Of a stretch of DNA of 64,000 bases, positions 10,366-23,714 are shown one piece after another. Every line of letters starts with the position of its first letter. Within the stretch, counting starts at the first letter, position 1. The stretch is from Euclidia mi. Taxonomy: Eukaryota > Arthropoda > Insecta > Lepidoptera > Erebidae. Under the pieces are notes generated by a model. It saw only the letters and a list, made by a program, of their open reading frames with translations, did not search any database and was not told the DNA's origin. The DNA is taken from NCBI GenBank assembly GCA_944739405.2, contig OX123182.2, positions 103,643,279 to 103,707,278 of the forward strand, read 5' to 3'. The position numbers and the translations under genes are program-made.

Positions 10366-11340
10366 ATAAAAATATTACATTGTAATAATAATTTACAATT
10401 TTATGGTGAAATCAATTTATATAACAAACTTTCTTTGAAATCTTTAACATTCCTCACAAGTCATTTTCGTTAATTTGGCCACGGATATTCTATAACACTT
10501 GTTTTGACGGAAGTTTGTATAAAAATAAAAGTTCGAGGAAGTAAACACGCTAATTTTATTGATGTACCCAATATACTGTTCGTATAAGATTATTTCAGTT
10601 TTAGAACAGGATCCTTATTAAAACTGTATTAAGTGGACCAACGGCTTAACGTATATCCGAGGCACGGGAGAAGAGATAATTTTATTAACATTTTAAAATA
10701 TGCACATAGCTCCGAAAAGTCAGCGGTTCGCGCCGTGGATTCAAACATGAAATATATTTTTTCCGCTTGAAACTGCAACTGGGGTATAATGCTACTAACT
10801 CATATTATCATATACTTTCTATCCAAGTACACTGATATTTATTTATTAACCAACACCTATATAACTATAAATAACTTATAATCTAGGACTTAAATATCTA
10901 ACCAGTAAAATAGAGTTCAAAGCAACGCAAGATAACAAACCGTAACCGTAACATACACGCCCTGCATATTGCCGTTGTAAAAGAACAGCCGGAACAACGT
11001 TCATTTACAGAACTAGCAAACACAACTCCACACCTGCAATTTGTTACAAGAACACCTTAACTGCCACCGCGGCACCGTTTATGTTGACAAAAAGTGCAGA
11101 AACAGTTTTGTTCTCCCCAGATGTATGGGTAAACGACAATTTTGTAACCCAGCGACAAATTGGCCCAGTAAAATATGTACGGAGAATATGTAAATGCGGT
11201 GAAGTATGTAGTAACGGACCAGTCCAGTTGCATGTGTCAACATGATAGCTCCCGAGTAATATTGGAAATTTGGAAAATATGTCGATAAAAATGTGTTTTA
11301 TGTGCACCTATTACGTTAATACATCGATATTATATGGAGT
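10366..11340. other. intergenic with a minus-strand SINE A fragment
   Basis: 10625..10748 is a decayed reverse copy of SINE family A (AACGGCTTAACGTATATCCG, TGCACATAGCTCCGAAAAGT). 11040..11310 has more balanced base composition and may be unique sequence or 5' LINE sequence, but I recognise nothing in it. Confidence 0.4.
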
Positions 11341-11524
11341 ACAGTGTTAAATTTGAGTATTTTGGACATAATAGGACATTATTTGTGTGAAGAAAAGTGC
11401 AGTGACAATTTCATAACTTGCAGGTGGCGCTAGCGGTGAACGGCGCATCGCGCTCTTTTGCACACGTGTGAACTGGCTAGCTTTGTCTCGCTCGCTCTGT
11501 GTTGTTATAATTTTAAACATCAAA

Positions 11525-12583
11525 ATGAACTGTTTGGCTTGCACTAGAAAAATTTAAGTTGCGGAGATGATAAAATGCATTGGATGCAAAGGGGGATATC
11601 ATTTTAAGTGTGTGAATATTTCCCCGGCTAAGTTTAAGGAGGGGCAGGCACAATTAAAGCGTACTTTTAAGTGTGTCTCCTGCTTGAATGTAGCACAGCG
11701 TATACGAGTAACCGGCGACACTCCTGTACGCGGTATTTCTCTCGGGTGTATGGCAAAGGAGCATTCCATTGGAGAGGATAGCTCTCTGGATACTGCTGAT
11801 CTTATGACGGAGGAGGTGAAAAACGGTGTTATGAGTATAATGGAAAAAGTTAATGGCATTATTTTGGCAAAAATGAGTGTTCTCGAAACAAAAATTATAG
11901 AAGAAATTCAAACTACTGTGCAGGTACTGGCGCTGGAAAATAGTAAACTCAGACTGGAATTACAGGAGGCAAATAGGAAATGCAGTTCATATGAACCACA
12001 AATTGAGGCCTTAAAGAAAGACAGTCAAATAACTAGAAAGGAAAATGGCAGGAACGATAATAATGCAAAAAATGTGAGAAAAGGACCGTCAGGCAGAACT
12101 GCTCCTGTGATCACTAGTGCTGAAATGTCATCATCAGACGGAAAAATTGATACGTTGAGATCTGATGTCAGCTTTGCAGAGGTGGCTAGTAAACCAGCGG
12201 ATATGGGAGTTGCAGACAAGAACACTTACAATTGGATTGAAGTTAGAAATAGAAAAAGGAGCAATCCTATAAAGAGAGGGGGTAGTACCTCTGTAGTTTC
12301 TCTGAAAGCGGTTGAACGTCGACGTTTTTTACATGTATGGAGATTGAACAAAGGTACTACTGTGGATATTATAACTGAACATGTCAGGAAGGTATTAGGA
12401 AATGATTCGGAAATTATTGTTGAAAAATTGACACATAAAACGGAGCGAGACTACTCTTCATTCAAAATTGGAGTTTCAGTAAGTAACTTTGAATTACTCT
12501 GTGACCCAGCTATATGGCCACTACATGTTGAATTCAGCGAGTGGGTTTGGTTTCGTCGCCCAGCCAACCGAAATCAATCATGA
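11525..12583 (+). pseudogene. CR1-like ORF1: PHD finger, coiled coil, RNA-binding tail
   Basis: Nucleic-acid chaperone/RNP component of the LINE. From the ATG at 11525 the first Cys pair (NCLAC) is followed by an in-frame TAA at 11555..11557. The frame then continues with CIGC, HFKC and CVSC, completing a C4HC3 PHD-type pattern. Next comes a segment rich in heptad-like Leu/Ile/Lys/Glu (about residues 90-170 of the main open part), a polar Lys/Ser-rich linker, and a conserved C-terminal block (FLHVWRL ... SFKIGV ... WPLHVEFSEW). The main open part starts at 11567 and gives 338 residues. The stop codon TGA overlaps the start of ORF2 by about 60 nt. Esterase/PHD ORF1 types are known in CR1-like LINEs. 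The nonsense codon is the only lesion I see. Confidence 0.78.
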
Positions 12584-15474
12584 ATCAAACAGGTGTATCA
12601 CTATTTTTTATCAAAATGTTAGAGGACTTCGTACAAAGACTACACAATTTTTGTCATTACTAGAATCCTCGGCATCCGATCTATTTGCTATCACTGAGAC
12701 TGGCTTAAATGATGGAATTCAAAACACAGAGGTGGCGTTACCCGGATATCAGATTTTAAGATGTGACCGGGCGGACGGGCGCAAGCAAGGAGGCGTGCTT
12801 TTAGTGGCCACATCGCGGTTTGAATTGCGACAAGTAGCAATGCCGGATGGAATTATAATAGACAATTACAAATTTGAGTTAATTTGTGAGACTGTTTTCA
12901 TGAACACTCGGTTTTTATTTACTTGTTGCACCGTATATACACCGCCGCGAACAGACGAGAATGAGTATATGGTATTATTTAGAATATTAGAACATTTCAG
13001 TGTTAAATACGGAAATAATTTAGTAATATTAGGAGATTTTAATTTATATTCTTGTTGTACAAATGTCACTAATTATTATGAGTATTTTAGGGCTTTCTGT
13101 GAGTTCACTCAGTGCAACGCAGTTAATAACTGCAACCATAGACAGTTGGACCTGGTGCTGAGCGCGCGCGGAGGCGCCGTATCGGTGCGCGCGGCGGACG
13201 AGGCGCTGCAGCCCGTTGACGTGTATCACCCACCGCTCGCAGTGCGCGTCGCGCTTGCTGCGCGCTTGACCGACTCAACTTCCGCGCAACCGGCACCGCC
13301 GCCGGGACCCTTGCCACACTCGGTTTCTCATAAACAATGGAACTTTAACAAAGCTGACTTCCATCGCTTGTATTATATGTTGACTGAAATAGATTGGAGT
13401 GATATATATTATCTAGATAACCCAGACTTAGTTTTAGATTTCTTTTATGACAAACTTTATGAAACGTTCGAAGTATGTGTTCCCCCGAAGAGATTGGGTA
13501 GGGTTAGAAGAAAGCGTATTTATCCGGTATGGTATACGACTGACCTTATCCAAACTATAAAACTGAAACATCAGCTACACAAAAAATTTAAATTAAGTAA
13601 ATTGTGTACTGATTATGAGGCATTTAAACGTTGCAGAGCGAGAGTTAAGTATGAAACTGCACAAGCACATAACCAATACCGCGATCGCGTGCAAAGTAAT
13701 TTAGAAAAAGATCCACGCACATTTTGGGACTTCATTAGAAGAAAGGGTAACTCGAGCAGTTGCAAAATAATGAAAGAAGGATGTGTTGTCGGAATGTGAG
13801 TGTGCCAAGGAATTTGCACGTTTTTTTGAGTCTGTTTACAACCCGGAGCCAGCACAGCTTAATGTACCGGCAGCTCAGGCGCGCGCGGAGCAGCCGCCGG
13901 GCGCGTGGGCGCACCTTGCGCGCGTCACCGCCGCCGACGTGCGCCGCGCACTGGCTCGTCTGCCGTCCAAACACTCTGTGGGGCCAGATGGTATACCACC
14001 GTTTGTTTTTAAGGATTGTACGGAAGTACTGGTAGAACCGCTCCTGCACTTATTTAATGTATGCATTGAGACCGCAACGTTTCCCGATCGCTGGAAGCTA
14101 ACTCGAGTTGTACCCGTACCGAAAGGTGGTGGTGGTCCAGCTGCTAGCGATTATAGACCAGTGGCGGTCCTTTGCACCCCAGCAAAGGTATTCGAGGCAG
14201 TCATCTACAGTTGTCTATATCCACAAATAAGCGCTCAGTTGTCCGATGCGCAGCACGGCTTTCGTCCTGGGCGTGGGACTACTGGAAACTTGCTGGATCT
14301 AATGACTCATCTTGTACCAACGGTGGATGCTGGCCAACAAGTGGATGTTGCCTATTTTGATTTTAGGAAAGCTTTTGACACAGTTGACAACGATGTGTTG
14401 CTATTGAAGTTGGCTAGCGTAGGTTGTACACCACATACATTAAATTTCTTTGCCAGTTATTTACGGGACAGACGTCAATATGTTGACTGTGGTGGGTGCC
14501 ATTCGGAACCATATTATACCAGATCGGGCGTGAGTCAGGGCACTAATTTGGGGCCTTTACTGTTTATTTTAACTGTAAATGACTTACCTGATGTAGTACT
14601 TAGATCAACACCTTTGTTATTTGCTGATGACCTTAAATTAGTACGGGAAATTAAACAAAACGAGGATCATGATAATCTGCAGCAAGATATAGATAAGATA
14701 GTAGAGTGGAGCTTATCAAATAAGTTATACTTTAACGTCACTAAACGCTCTGTGATAACTTTCAGTCGCTCACACACCCCAAGCCACTATCAATATCAGA
14801 TGGAAGGTATGCCACTACAACGCGTCACAGAGGTTAGGGTCTTAGGCGTGTACTTCTCTGCAGATCTTAGCTTCAAAAAACAAGTGTTGCACATTTGCAA
14901 GAAAGCATATCGCAATTTGGGGTTAGTACTACGCCAAGCTAACCAGTTTACAAACACTAGGGCACTGAGAGCATTGTATGAGGCACTGGTTAAGAGCCAT
15001 TTAGAACATAATTCTGCAATATGGTCACCGCACGAAGCAAAATATTCATTAATGTTAGAACGCATCCAGAATAAATTTACTAGATTTTTATATTCTAAGA
15101 AGTATGGGGTGTATCCAGGATATCCACTTTTGTACCCGACACTATTTGTGTTAGGCATGGTAGGATACTACAAACTGGAGGTAAGAAGAGAGGTAGCTCT
15201 TATTACCTATCTATTTAAAATAATACGTGGCAAAGTGCACAACCCAGGCGTATTGCGTACAATCGGGCTGTGTGTTCCGGATGGGTACGCGGAGCGGCGG
15301 CGACGACCGCCGCTGTTGTCGGTGGTGCGAGCGCGCACCAACCTGCTGCAGCGCGCACCGCTTACGAGGGCAATGCGGACGCTCAGTGCACTGTCCGATA
15401 ATAATATAGTAGATTTGTTTTCGTGCTCACTGAGTGAACTCTCTTTTTGTTACCTTTCTAATATAAGTTTTTAG
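12525..15474 (+). pseudogene. CR1-like ORF2: AP endonuclease + reverse transcriptase, one frameshift
   Basis: Nicks target DNA and copies the LINE RNA at the nick. The first readable frame (12525..13799) is the endonuclease: QNVRGL, ITETGL (catalytic Glu), GDFN, and a terminal YHPPLAV in the place of the usual SDH. The second frame (13783..15474) is the RT: KHSVGPDGIPP, DYRPVAVL, QHGFRPGRGTT, motif A DFRKAFDTV, motif B SGVSQGTNLGPLLF, motif C FADDLKLV with both Asp present, then the C-terminal connection. The frames overlap at 13783..13799, where one extra base (or two missing) shifts the frame. Local GC-rich patches (13160..13290, 13880..13970, 15290..15370) differ from the AT-rich remainder. 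The ATG at 12525 is the likely start, inside ORF1. Confidence 0.85.
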
Positions 15475-15597
15475 TTATAGGTATAGTTACTGTATATTGT
15501 TTTACTTTTTTGTTGCTACACTATTGCAATGGGTTATCCTGTAATGATAGTGGTATGTAAGGATGTGATAAATAAAAAAAAATAAAAATAAATAAAA

Positions 15598-16040
15598 AAC
15601 AATGTTGGATGCCTTTTGCGGGAAATGTACAATGACTTCTGTACTTGGAATTGTGGTTGTGTTTGTAGTCAGTAATGGTCCCTTCGTGTAAGTGACACAT
15701 ATTACAGTTAACATTGAAGTATATTCTTTGAATTATTTAGTATTTGAGCAAGTGCGACGAATAAGGCGTTGTGGTAGAAAATTTTATGAAGATTCTACAA
15801 AAGCTTATCTGTGCTGCACATAAAATACTTTTGATTGAGCAAAGTACATCCGCATAGCCCTACAAACACATGGTCTTTAAATTTGTAATGAATTTAAGTT
15901 GCCTGTGAAAATTTGATTGCAGAAAGGGCCGATCAGACTTACTCTAGACTTATTTAGCGATTAGCGATAGCGATTTTACAACAACTTATAACAGAAAGCA
16001 ACGTGACATATATCGCCTTTGTATGTGGCAGACCAGTACA
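15598..16040. other. spacer between LINE copies
   Basis: No gene recognised; AT-rich. Confidence 0.4.
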
Positions 16041-16491
16041 GCCTTAATGCACAAAAGCATTTTTCATATGGCACCTGTAATATATAGGAAATTACCAAAG
16101 AAAAAACTTAGTCTTATTACTAAATAAATGTTATTATGATTTAGATGATTATTTGAATGATAGTTTTAATTACAATAATTAATTATGTTTGACTAGGTTT
16201 GACTTTAATTAATGATTAAATATGCAATGAATTTATGTTAATAATGTGTTGAACGAATTTATTTTAGTATTGTGTTTTTAAATATGTAATGAATTTGTTT
16301 TCATCAAGTGTTATTTCTAAATATGAGTATGTAATTAATTAAATTTATTTTATATTCTTAGTACATATTAAATCTATAAGAATTTTGCATGCCACCAGGC
16401 TGAAACACTTGAGACATATATATGTACTTGTTAACATCATTGTAACAGTGTTTTCTGCGAAAATAAATCATTTCATTTCATTTCACTTAAA
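16041..16491 (+). mobile_element. 5'-truncated LINE 3' end
   Basis: Codons from about 16051 read KSIFHMAPVIYRKLP ... SLITK and then a stop near 16126, resembling the extreme C-terminus of Jockey/CR1-type LINE reverse transcriptases. An AT-rich 3' UTR with GCATGCCACCAGGCTG follows and ends in AATAAATC plus (ATTTC)n at 16462..16486. Only the tail of the element is present. Confidence 0.6.
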
Positions 16492-17851
16492 TTGTGAAAA
16501 ACTGGACCTATTGCTTATTTGCTATTGAATACCAGTGAAAACAAATCACTAAAGGTTAGAGTATGGCTGCCTTGTAAGTATACTTTTTCCTTTAGCTAGA
16601 ACGAAATTCTTACATCGGGTAAATTGAGATCAGAAGAGATTTCGGAAACGTGCCCTTTCTTTAAAAGTTTATCTCTATTAACCTGGGATTCAATGCTATA
16701 AATTTCTTGATAACATCACTGCAAAATCCTAAAACATCATGATTGAAAATTTTAAGTATTTTACTGCAGGCACAATCACATTAAAACAATTAACCTTTTA
16801 CGAAGTAAAACTAATAAATAAACATAAATTATGAGGTCACGTCCGCATTAAACAACTTTTGATGTCTTTAAGTATCTCTCACCATTACGATTATGACGTC
16901 AGAGATCTTTCAAATTATTACACCAGCACTGGTATATCTTATGACAAATTCATCTAATTCAACGTACCTTTGTATCTTTTGAGAAACTCAACCAATTTAC
17001 CTTTGTAATTTAAGATAAGCGAGTCGGTGCGAACGGTAAATTAAAATCACCCACTTCCTCTTAATAAATTCACTTTACGCAAACTTAGTTAAACTTTCCA
17101 GAAATTATTTTCTAGCATTGCAACGTAATAGCAGTAACTACTTTTTAATGTATAGCTAAATGACGAAACCGGGCAACACAACAGAAGGTGGCCTCACTGG
17201 GCCACGGTTTTAGAATGAAAATACATATAATGTTTACCTGCTGCAGAAAATCATGATGAAGATGGAGATGTAGTTGTGGCTCCGAAACATTAAAAACAGA
17301 ATGTCAAAAATTTGTTCAGACTCGTTTTGGAAAGTTTGAGCAGCCGACCGAACTCAGCAATTTTTTGTTAGGTGGCTTTTACTACCTCGTTTTATTCTGT
17401 GGGGATTGTAAGATGCGACTAAAGTAAATAGGTATACGAAATTAATAACAACATGTGGAAAACTTGACATCAAACTCTATACCAATAGGCCTGACCAGCG
17501 TGGTATAGTAGGCGAAATTCCCCTATACATTCACATTATTTATTGTCATTATCACTTTCGGTATTTAGGTACATATCTTATCAGGTATCTGTTTGCAGTC
17601 AAATGATTATCTAACCAATTATGTCCTATTTATTGTTAAAGTTGTCTAGCTCCGTGACCTATTTAACCGCTGAAATACATCAAATGCTTGACTTATCACA
17701 ACCACTGCTGTCTAATTCAAACAACGAGGTCAAACGTTCTTATTTGTTCACTGGTGCATAAAATCGCATCGACCAAATACCAGTTACCAACATTCAAACG
17801 TAAAGCGGCCACGACGAAACTTAACCCTGTTTTAATTATAGTCATATAAGC
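16492..17851. other. intergenic with small repeat fragment
   Basis: 17461..17525 is a plus-strand fragment of the LINE-tailed repeat family of 4866..5112 (GACCAGCGTGGTATAGTAGG). No gene recognised in the rest. Confidence 0.45.
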
Positions 17852-18112
17852 AATCGACCGGTTGGCGCAGCGGGAGTGTAAGCGACTGATACGTCGAAGG
17901 TCGCAGGTTCGACTCCCGCTCAAGTCAAACATTCGTGTCCATGAACTGTTTGGCTTGGTCTGGGCGTTGCTATGTATATTATGTATGTATTTACAAACAA
18001 AAAGTATATTTGTATGTTTATCCATTATCTAGTACCCATAACACAAGCTCAGCTTAGCTTGGGACTAGATGATGATGATGTGTGTATGTGGTAGAATATT
18101 ATGTGGTAGAAT
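17852..18112 (+). mobile_element. tRNA-headed SINE, family C, copy 1
   Basis: The tRNA-like head has A box TGGCGCAGCGG and B box GGTTCGACTCC. The body reads GTTTGGCTTGGTCTGGGCG and the end GGGACTAGATGATGATG ... GTGGTAGAAT. Three reverse copies lie at 19951, 33877 and 45265. Both Pol III boxes match consensus. It is a SINE and not a tRNA gene because the same head joins the same body in every copy. Confidence 0.85.
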
Positions 18113-19950
18113 ATAATTTGTTGCTTTGCAAGAAACTTTATATTTCTTATTAGTAGCAATTGTGTGAGCCTGTTTTATAAATGAACTAGAGGGTGTCCGC
18201 ACACACGCACGCACATATTGTTTCATTTGTCCGTTTCTTTCTGATCCCGTTGGAATTTCAGAAATTTCCTTCTTAGTCCATTCTTACGCTTGCCAAGGAA
18301 TATACTTGCCAAATATTAGCTTCTTGGTCTCAGTGGTTTCAGCTGTGCATTGTTTGTCGGGCAGTAAGTAATGCAAGAATTTTATGTTTACAGATACCTG
18401 CATACATTGAGCTGAATCTAATCTGATAGAGAATATTATATTATCATTAAATAGACTTTTTTTTTTTAATAGCGGGAGCATGAATCTTCTTTAATGCATT
18501 AGCATACTTTTGTTTGTTCTAAGGCCTCTAGGTGTCTAGGCTTGCTTGCACTTTTATGGGTGACCGCGTGTGGCATTAACATCAGAGCGCTACCGTGCTT
18601 CGGCAGGTAAAGCCGTCAGACCCAGTTCTTATGTCAGAACAAGAATCGTATCGAACCGAATATGTCGGCGTCTGGCAGTCTGAAAACTCAACACGAAGTC
18701 AACTAAGAAGCAACCGACAACCGTTGATTTTGAATCTATTTACACAACCGTACGGTAATTGTTAACCCTGAAATGCCAGCTAGTATAACTTCCACGTGTA
18801 TTTGAAAGTATTGAACATATAATAGTATCCAAGGGTCAGAAGTCAACGTCAGCGTACGTGACAGGACATACAAACGTTACATTAGGTTACAAAACGGGAA
18901 CTGAGTTGTACCTTACCTACGTGTCGCTAAACATATTCCACATAAATATTCGCTCCAGAGATTCACGTAAGTTACTGACTTACAGCTGCCGCGTGGTCTA
19001 TTTGTGAAAGTTTTTGATACAACAAGTAACTGAGAGCAAGAATAATATTTGAAGTAAAGCTTTATCCTTAGTTTTTTCGAAAATCTTTTGTGCACGAACG
19101 TAGGACTTTAAAATCCCTGTACATATAGAGAACTCATCATAATATCTGGGTTTTTTAATACAATTAATACCTAGAATCGAAAGAATGATTACCACATTTG
19201 GAGGTCAAAAACGCTACTCTTGTGAGATGTAGTGAAAGAATAGGACAGTTCAGTCAATCCCAATGGATTTAATTTGTAATGTGGTTCATTTTAAGACCTT
19301 TTTTTAACGGACAAACAAACTACTCGAAGCCTATAACTAGTAACTATTCGTTTTTTTTTATGTTGTCATAACAAAAGTATGAATAAGTTTCACGCTAAAG
19401 TTGCTTCCAATCTTGTAAAGTAAACCAAGATTTAATGCACAGTGTTATCCACCTAACTGAGATCCTGAGCGAATTATAACGCCAGGAGTACAAAGTTGTG
19501 AACAGTACTTTAGATTATAATAATGTCCCTATGTACAATGAGCAACTACGTACGAGAGTTTGTAAACTAATCTAAGGTTCTTCCAAAATCCTCGTTCTGT
19601 AGAGAGTTACTGTTAAGTTCAAACACACAAGCAATAAACTAGCTAGGTGCTAGACAGATAGCTAATGCTGAGAAAACCCAGCTAAATATTTTCCCTCAAG
19701 AGAGCAGAGACCAAAAAACGATTGAGAGAGTAAAAATACGGGCAACAGCAGACATTACATACTATGCATATTATTATAGAATGAAGACCCTTTTCTTCCG
19801 TTTCTCTGTATGAACGCGATAATCTTAATAACTTCAAAACGGATTTTTGTACGCTTTTTACCAACAGATAAAGTGATTCCTGAGAAAAAATTTGGTTTAT
19901 AATTCATGCGGGCAGAGCTGCGGGCGAAGTCTTGTACATATTATAAAATC
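18113..19950. other. intergenic with SINE A and LINE-tail fragments
   Basis: 18560..18685 resembles part of SINE family A (GTGCTTCGGCAGGTAAAGCC). 19795..19930 is a fragment of a dispersed repeat (ATGCGGGCAGAGCTGCGGGC) also seen at 20229 and 59950. No gene recognised. Confidence 0.45.
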
Positions 19951-20200
19951 AATATTCTACCACATTCACACAGCACCATCTAGTCCCAAACTAAGCAGAG
20001 CTTGTACTATGGGCACTAGACAATAGATAAACATATATATTATATACTTCTTTTTTTTGTGAATACATTTATACATAGAAACACCCAGACCAAGACAAAC
20101 ATCCATGTTCACGCACACAAATGTTTAACTTGAGCGGGAATCGAGCCCGCGACCTTCAGCGTGGCTGTCGCTTACACTCCCGCTGCGCCAACCGATCGTC
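19951..20200 (-). mobile_element. SINE family C, copy 2
   Basis: Reverse copy of the 17852 SINE with the tail at 19951 (ATTCTACCAC) and the tRNA-like head at 20130..20200. The minus strand shows TGGCGCAGCGG and GGCTCGATTCC. Nearly complete. Confidence 0.85.
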
Positions 20201-20228
20201 AAAATGGTTTCTCCTTTTCTCCCTGTCT

Positions 20229-20360
20229 GCCTTTATACACGCGATGAACTCAAGACCTTCCAAAATAATGTTTGTACGGTTTTTACCAATATAGTGAGAT
20301 GCCTGAGAAAGGTTCAAGTATATAATTTACGCCGGTGTATCTGCGGGAGTAGTATCATAT
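20229..20360 (+). repeat. dispersed repeat fragment (GCGGG-tail family)
   Basis: Shares with 19795..19930 and 59950..60102 the order AATGTTTGTACGGTTTTTACC ... ATAGTGAGATGCCTGAG ... CTGCGGG. These non-coding blocks are typical 3' parts of a lepidopteran dispersed repeat. Decayed. Confidence 0.5.
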
Positions 20361-22502
20361 ATGTATTTATAACCAGCTATAATAATTCACTAGCATAGTA
20401 CACGAATAGCATTCATTTACAATTATTACAACTCTTAAAAGTACAAGTAAACTGTATGTGTGTATTCAAAGGCTAAACGCACGGCAACGCCAAGATTGAG
20501 CTTTTGTCTTTTACATAACCCGTGTATAAACATAACGCAGGTCAATCCTTGGATTTGTCATCCTTTTGTGCTCCACAGCAAACAGCTTTGTTCACGAGTA
20601 ACTTTCTACCGACTCAGCGCACTTTTTTCTGATCACCGAACGTGTATATAGCGAACCCTCGTAAGATACGGGTCAGTGCTGTTTTGTTATTCTATGTTTT
20701 GTGAAAATTACTATTTATCAACACAAAGGAAAACGTCCCAAGGAATCAATCACGTCTGAGAGTTCTCTACGATATCTGCCACCCAGCACCTAGCTAGCAA
20801 GGTGGACTTTAGCCTAAGACTTTTCGTAGTGACAAAATACCTACCTGTTTTCAGTAGTGCTACAGTTCATATACAAGGCTGGCGATAAGAATAACGTTTC
20901 TGTTATGATTGGTTGTAAGTGCTATATAAAAAACAAGTCACGACATTTTTTGGATAGGGTGCCTATGTTCTGTATACCTATTGCACCGGTGCTAGAGGGG
21001 TGTACAGTATGTACAATTATAACTGTGTCGAGTGTACTGAATTCGGTCCCGAAACGAGACAAAACTTGGTACTGTCCACTAACTGATGTTTCGAATATTG
21101 GTTTTTTGTGTCCGTTTATTATAATATATTATGTTTTTATTTCGCGACACCGAACATATTCCTTATGCAGAATATGTCTTAATAAAAGATCTATGATACT
21201 TACACCTTCAAAAGTCGATGAATACTGACCTTTTACTTTTAGCAAGAACATTTACAAAGAAAATGGCAAGTAACCTAAAAAATTGGAGCGAAATTTCGGC
21301 AATCTATCATAGAGAAAATCTTGCTTCACACATGCAATCACAGTACTCATTGCACGAGTAAAACCGGCTTCGCAGTTCACGGACCAATCACTTATAGTCG
21401 AGAGACGTTTGCAAGCGACATCTGCAATCTCTATACACAGACGATCTGTAACGTCGCTCAATACGACACATTCATAGCGTTAAGCTAACAATTGCGACTA
21501 TTACTGCATATGCATTCGAAGTGGTTGATACGGGAAGATGTTTATTTTTGAACTCCCGTCGCACACAGATAAGTTAAATTTTTAAGTGTGTGTATCTGTG
21601 AACCTGTATGTAAGTCTATGGCACCGTGGCTCTTAAGCGAATGGACCGATGCGTTTTTATTCATTTCAAAGCTCTGACGACGTGATCTAGATAGCTCCTA
21701 TCCGCAATTTATGAGAATCTGTATCGGAGGCTATTTAAATTTTCATTTTATTCATGTGGTATGGTTAATTGTTTATATTTTTAACGACAAAGCAACCACA
21801 TGCTGCCGCTTGCCGAATATTCTAATATTCTTATAGTAGTTCTAAGAGTCCTCGGTCTAATATAATAAAGAATTAAAAATGTTTGTAATACTTACCAGTT
21901 CTACATCCTACATGAAAGTTGAAATCGGGCAATTAATCTTCTTCTGCCACATTCAACAAAAATAATAAAGTAATGAGGAACCACCAAAAGTAAAATTAAA
22001 ATATTTGCCATGCCTATAGAAAACAATCATAACAGAAGCGTGTCACTACAGCCATTTCGACTTTCACGTTAATTACAAAATCCAACAAAAATAAAAGGCT
22101 CCACCACCGACCTCCGACCAACAATAATATCAGAGAACAAATGAAACCAACAATAAGACAATATACATCACAGCAACATTACCTGTACAAAAGAAAAATT
22201 ATGTATATACCGACTTAGTATTCAATTGCTTTCCTCAAACGAATGAGGAATGCCTGCTGAACAAATAAAAGACGCGTATATGGTGATTTAGAGGTTCTAT
22301 CAGACCACTAGATTGAGGGTCAGACCTCGCGATAAATAATAGCTTGTATCTCAGTGCCGCAGTTATACACAAGTATTTATTTTAATGGTTTCGATTGTGT
22401 GGGGTTATTTATGGATGAAATTTGTAATTGTTGCTACTGTGGTTTTGGGACTGAAAATATGAGATTATGCGTGGCTAGCTAATTATCCTGCAGAAGTGTT
22501 TA
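20361..22502. other. intergenic, no gene supported
   Basis: The longest open frame (20857..21228, plus, 123 codons) has no recognisable domain and composition typical of chance translation. No repeat shared with the rest of the window was found. Confidence 0.4.
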
Positions 22503-22585
22503 GTCATCATCATCATCCTACCATAGTCCACTGCTGGATATAGGCATCTCCAATGGCATGCCACATTGCTCGATTTTCAGTTATA
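22503..22585 (-). mobile_element. LINE 3' end (RTE-like)
   Basis: The minus strand reads ENRAMWHAIGDAYIQQWT, then a stop and a (TGA)n-type tail. Same family as 5641..5815. Only the last 25 or so codons are present. Confidence 0.7.
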
Positions 22586-23714
22586 CTTACATACATAAAC
22601 ATACAATGGTTACTTAGAAGTCCAGCTGTAAACGTCAAAGTGCCAAGCCAAAACTCATTACTATTTCGAGGCGTACAGGGGAGTATATTATGCAGATGCC
22701 TCACGTACAAAACGTCAGGTGGTACGGCTGTACGGCTCTAGAAAAAGAAATAGAAAAAAAAACGTATGAAGCGAGGTATCATAAAGTAATTTAGAAAAAG
22801 GTCACTTTAATATACCGGTTTGAAGAGTAAATATGTTATTTTAAAACAAATGTTCATCGTAGTTTGGGTATATCCGTCTATTTTAAGCTACATTACAAAA
22901 GCTTGAACCTTTAAAATTATTAGTCAATAAAATTGATTAGTTCAACAATCACATAAACATACAAATCACATTTTGTTATTTAAGTGGATAAATATAGCAA
23001 GGGTCCACAAATGAAAGTTATTAACCTGGGTATTTGTATTCTGCTATTTTTGTATTTAATACATTAAAACACCTGACCCCAAAATTTGACATTAAGTGCG
23101 TACTGTGCACAAACGTCGTATTCGACATACGCACCAACGGTGGTCAATGAGCGGGGAAAATTCAATTTTGCAAAGTATGACTATTCTAATATGTCATACC
23201 AGTAGTGGATACTACAAGCATAAAAAATAAACACAAACGCATAATAATTTTATTTTTATTGCGTTATCTTATAAGGTTAATAAAATTAAAAAGTTGAAGT
23301 TAAAAGGACATTGAATTTTCACTTGAAAAAGTGCACATACAACCCCTAGTTTGTGGGTTGTATGTTCCAACTTGTGGTGTTTTTTAAATATACTTAAATT
23401 TTCTGTAATACTACTCGTCTTATAGAATCTACTAGATAATTAGTTTTGTCAATAATGTCATTAGTATGAGTGCAGGATAAGTAGACAAGAAAGCTTGTTT
23501 TTTAAGTGAAATTCTTAGTTTAAACGGCCATATCGAGGTTGCAGCGGCTTCCAGTGGTTTCTCTTATAATTCATATAATATGCACATTTATGAAGATAAT
23601 TAATAAATCACTTCAAGCTGCAAATACCTGCGAATCTCCTTTTTTTTGCCATATTAGTTAATTAACTCATTATTACGCAGATTAAGATGGTGCCCCAGAC
23701 ACTAACTTGTTTCG
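22586..23714. other. intergenic, nothing recognised
   Basis: AT-rich, no coding or repeat signal seen. Confidence 0.45.

Larger units (their letters stand above)
11341..15597 (+). mobile_element. CR1-like non-LTR retrotransposon, near full length
   Basis: A two-ORF LINE with a short GC-richer 5' leader, a PHD-finger ORF1, an overlapping endonuclease-RT ORF2 and a 3' end in (AATAAA)-like repeats at 15566..15597. Order and domains fit the CR1 clade, whose ORF1 proteins are known to carry PHD fingers. Both ORFs carry one lesion each, so this copy is inactive but young-looking. The 5' boundary is approximate and no target duplication could be fixed. Confidence 0.8.

Noticed and set aside
17856..17930. 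Possible tRNA gene
   Set aside because: Good A and B boxes, but the same head with the same downstream body recurs at four places; it is the head of a SINE.
20857..21228. 123-codon plus-strand ORF
   Set aside because: No recognisable motif, irregular composition, no supporting context; probably chance.
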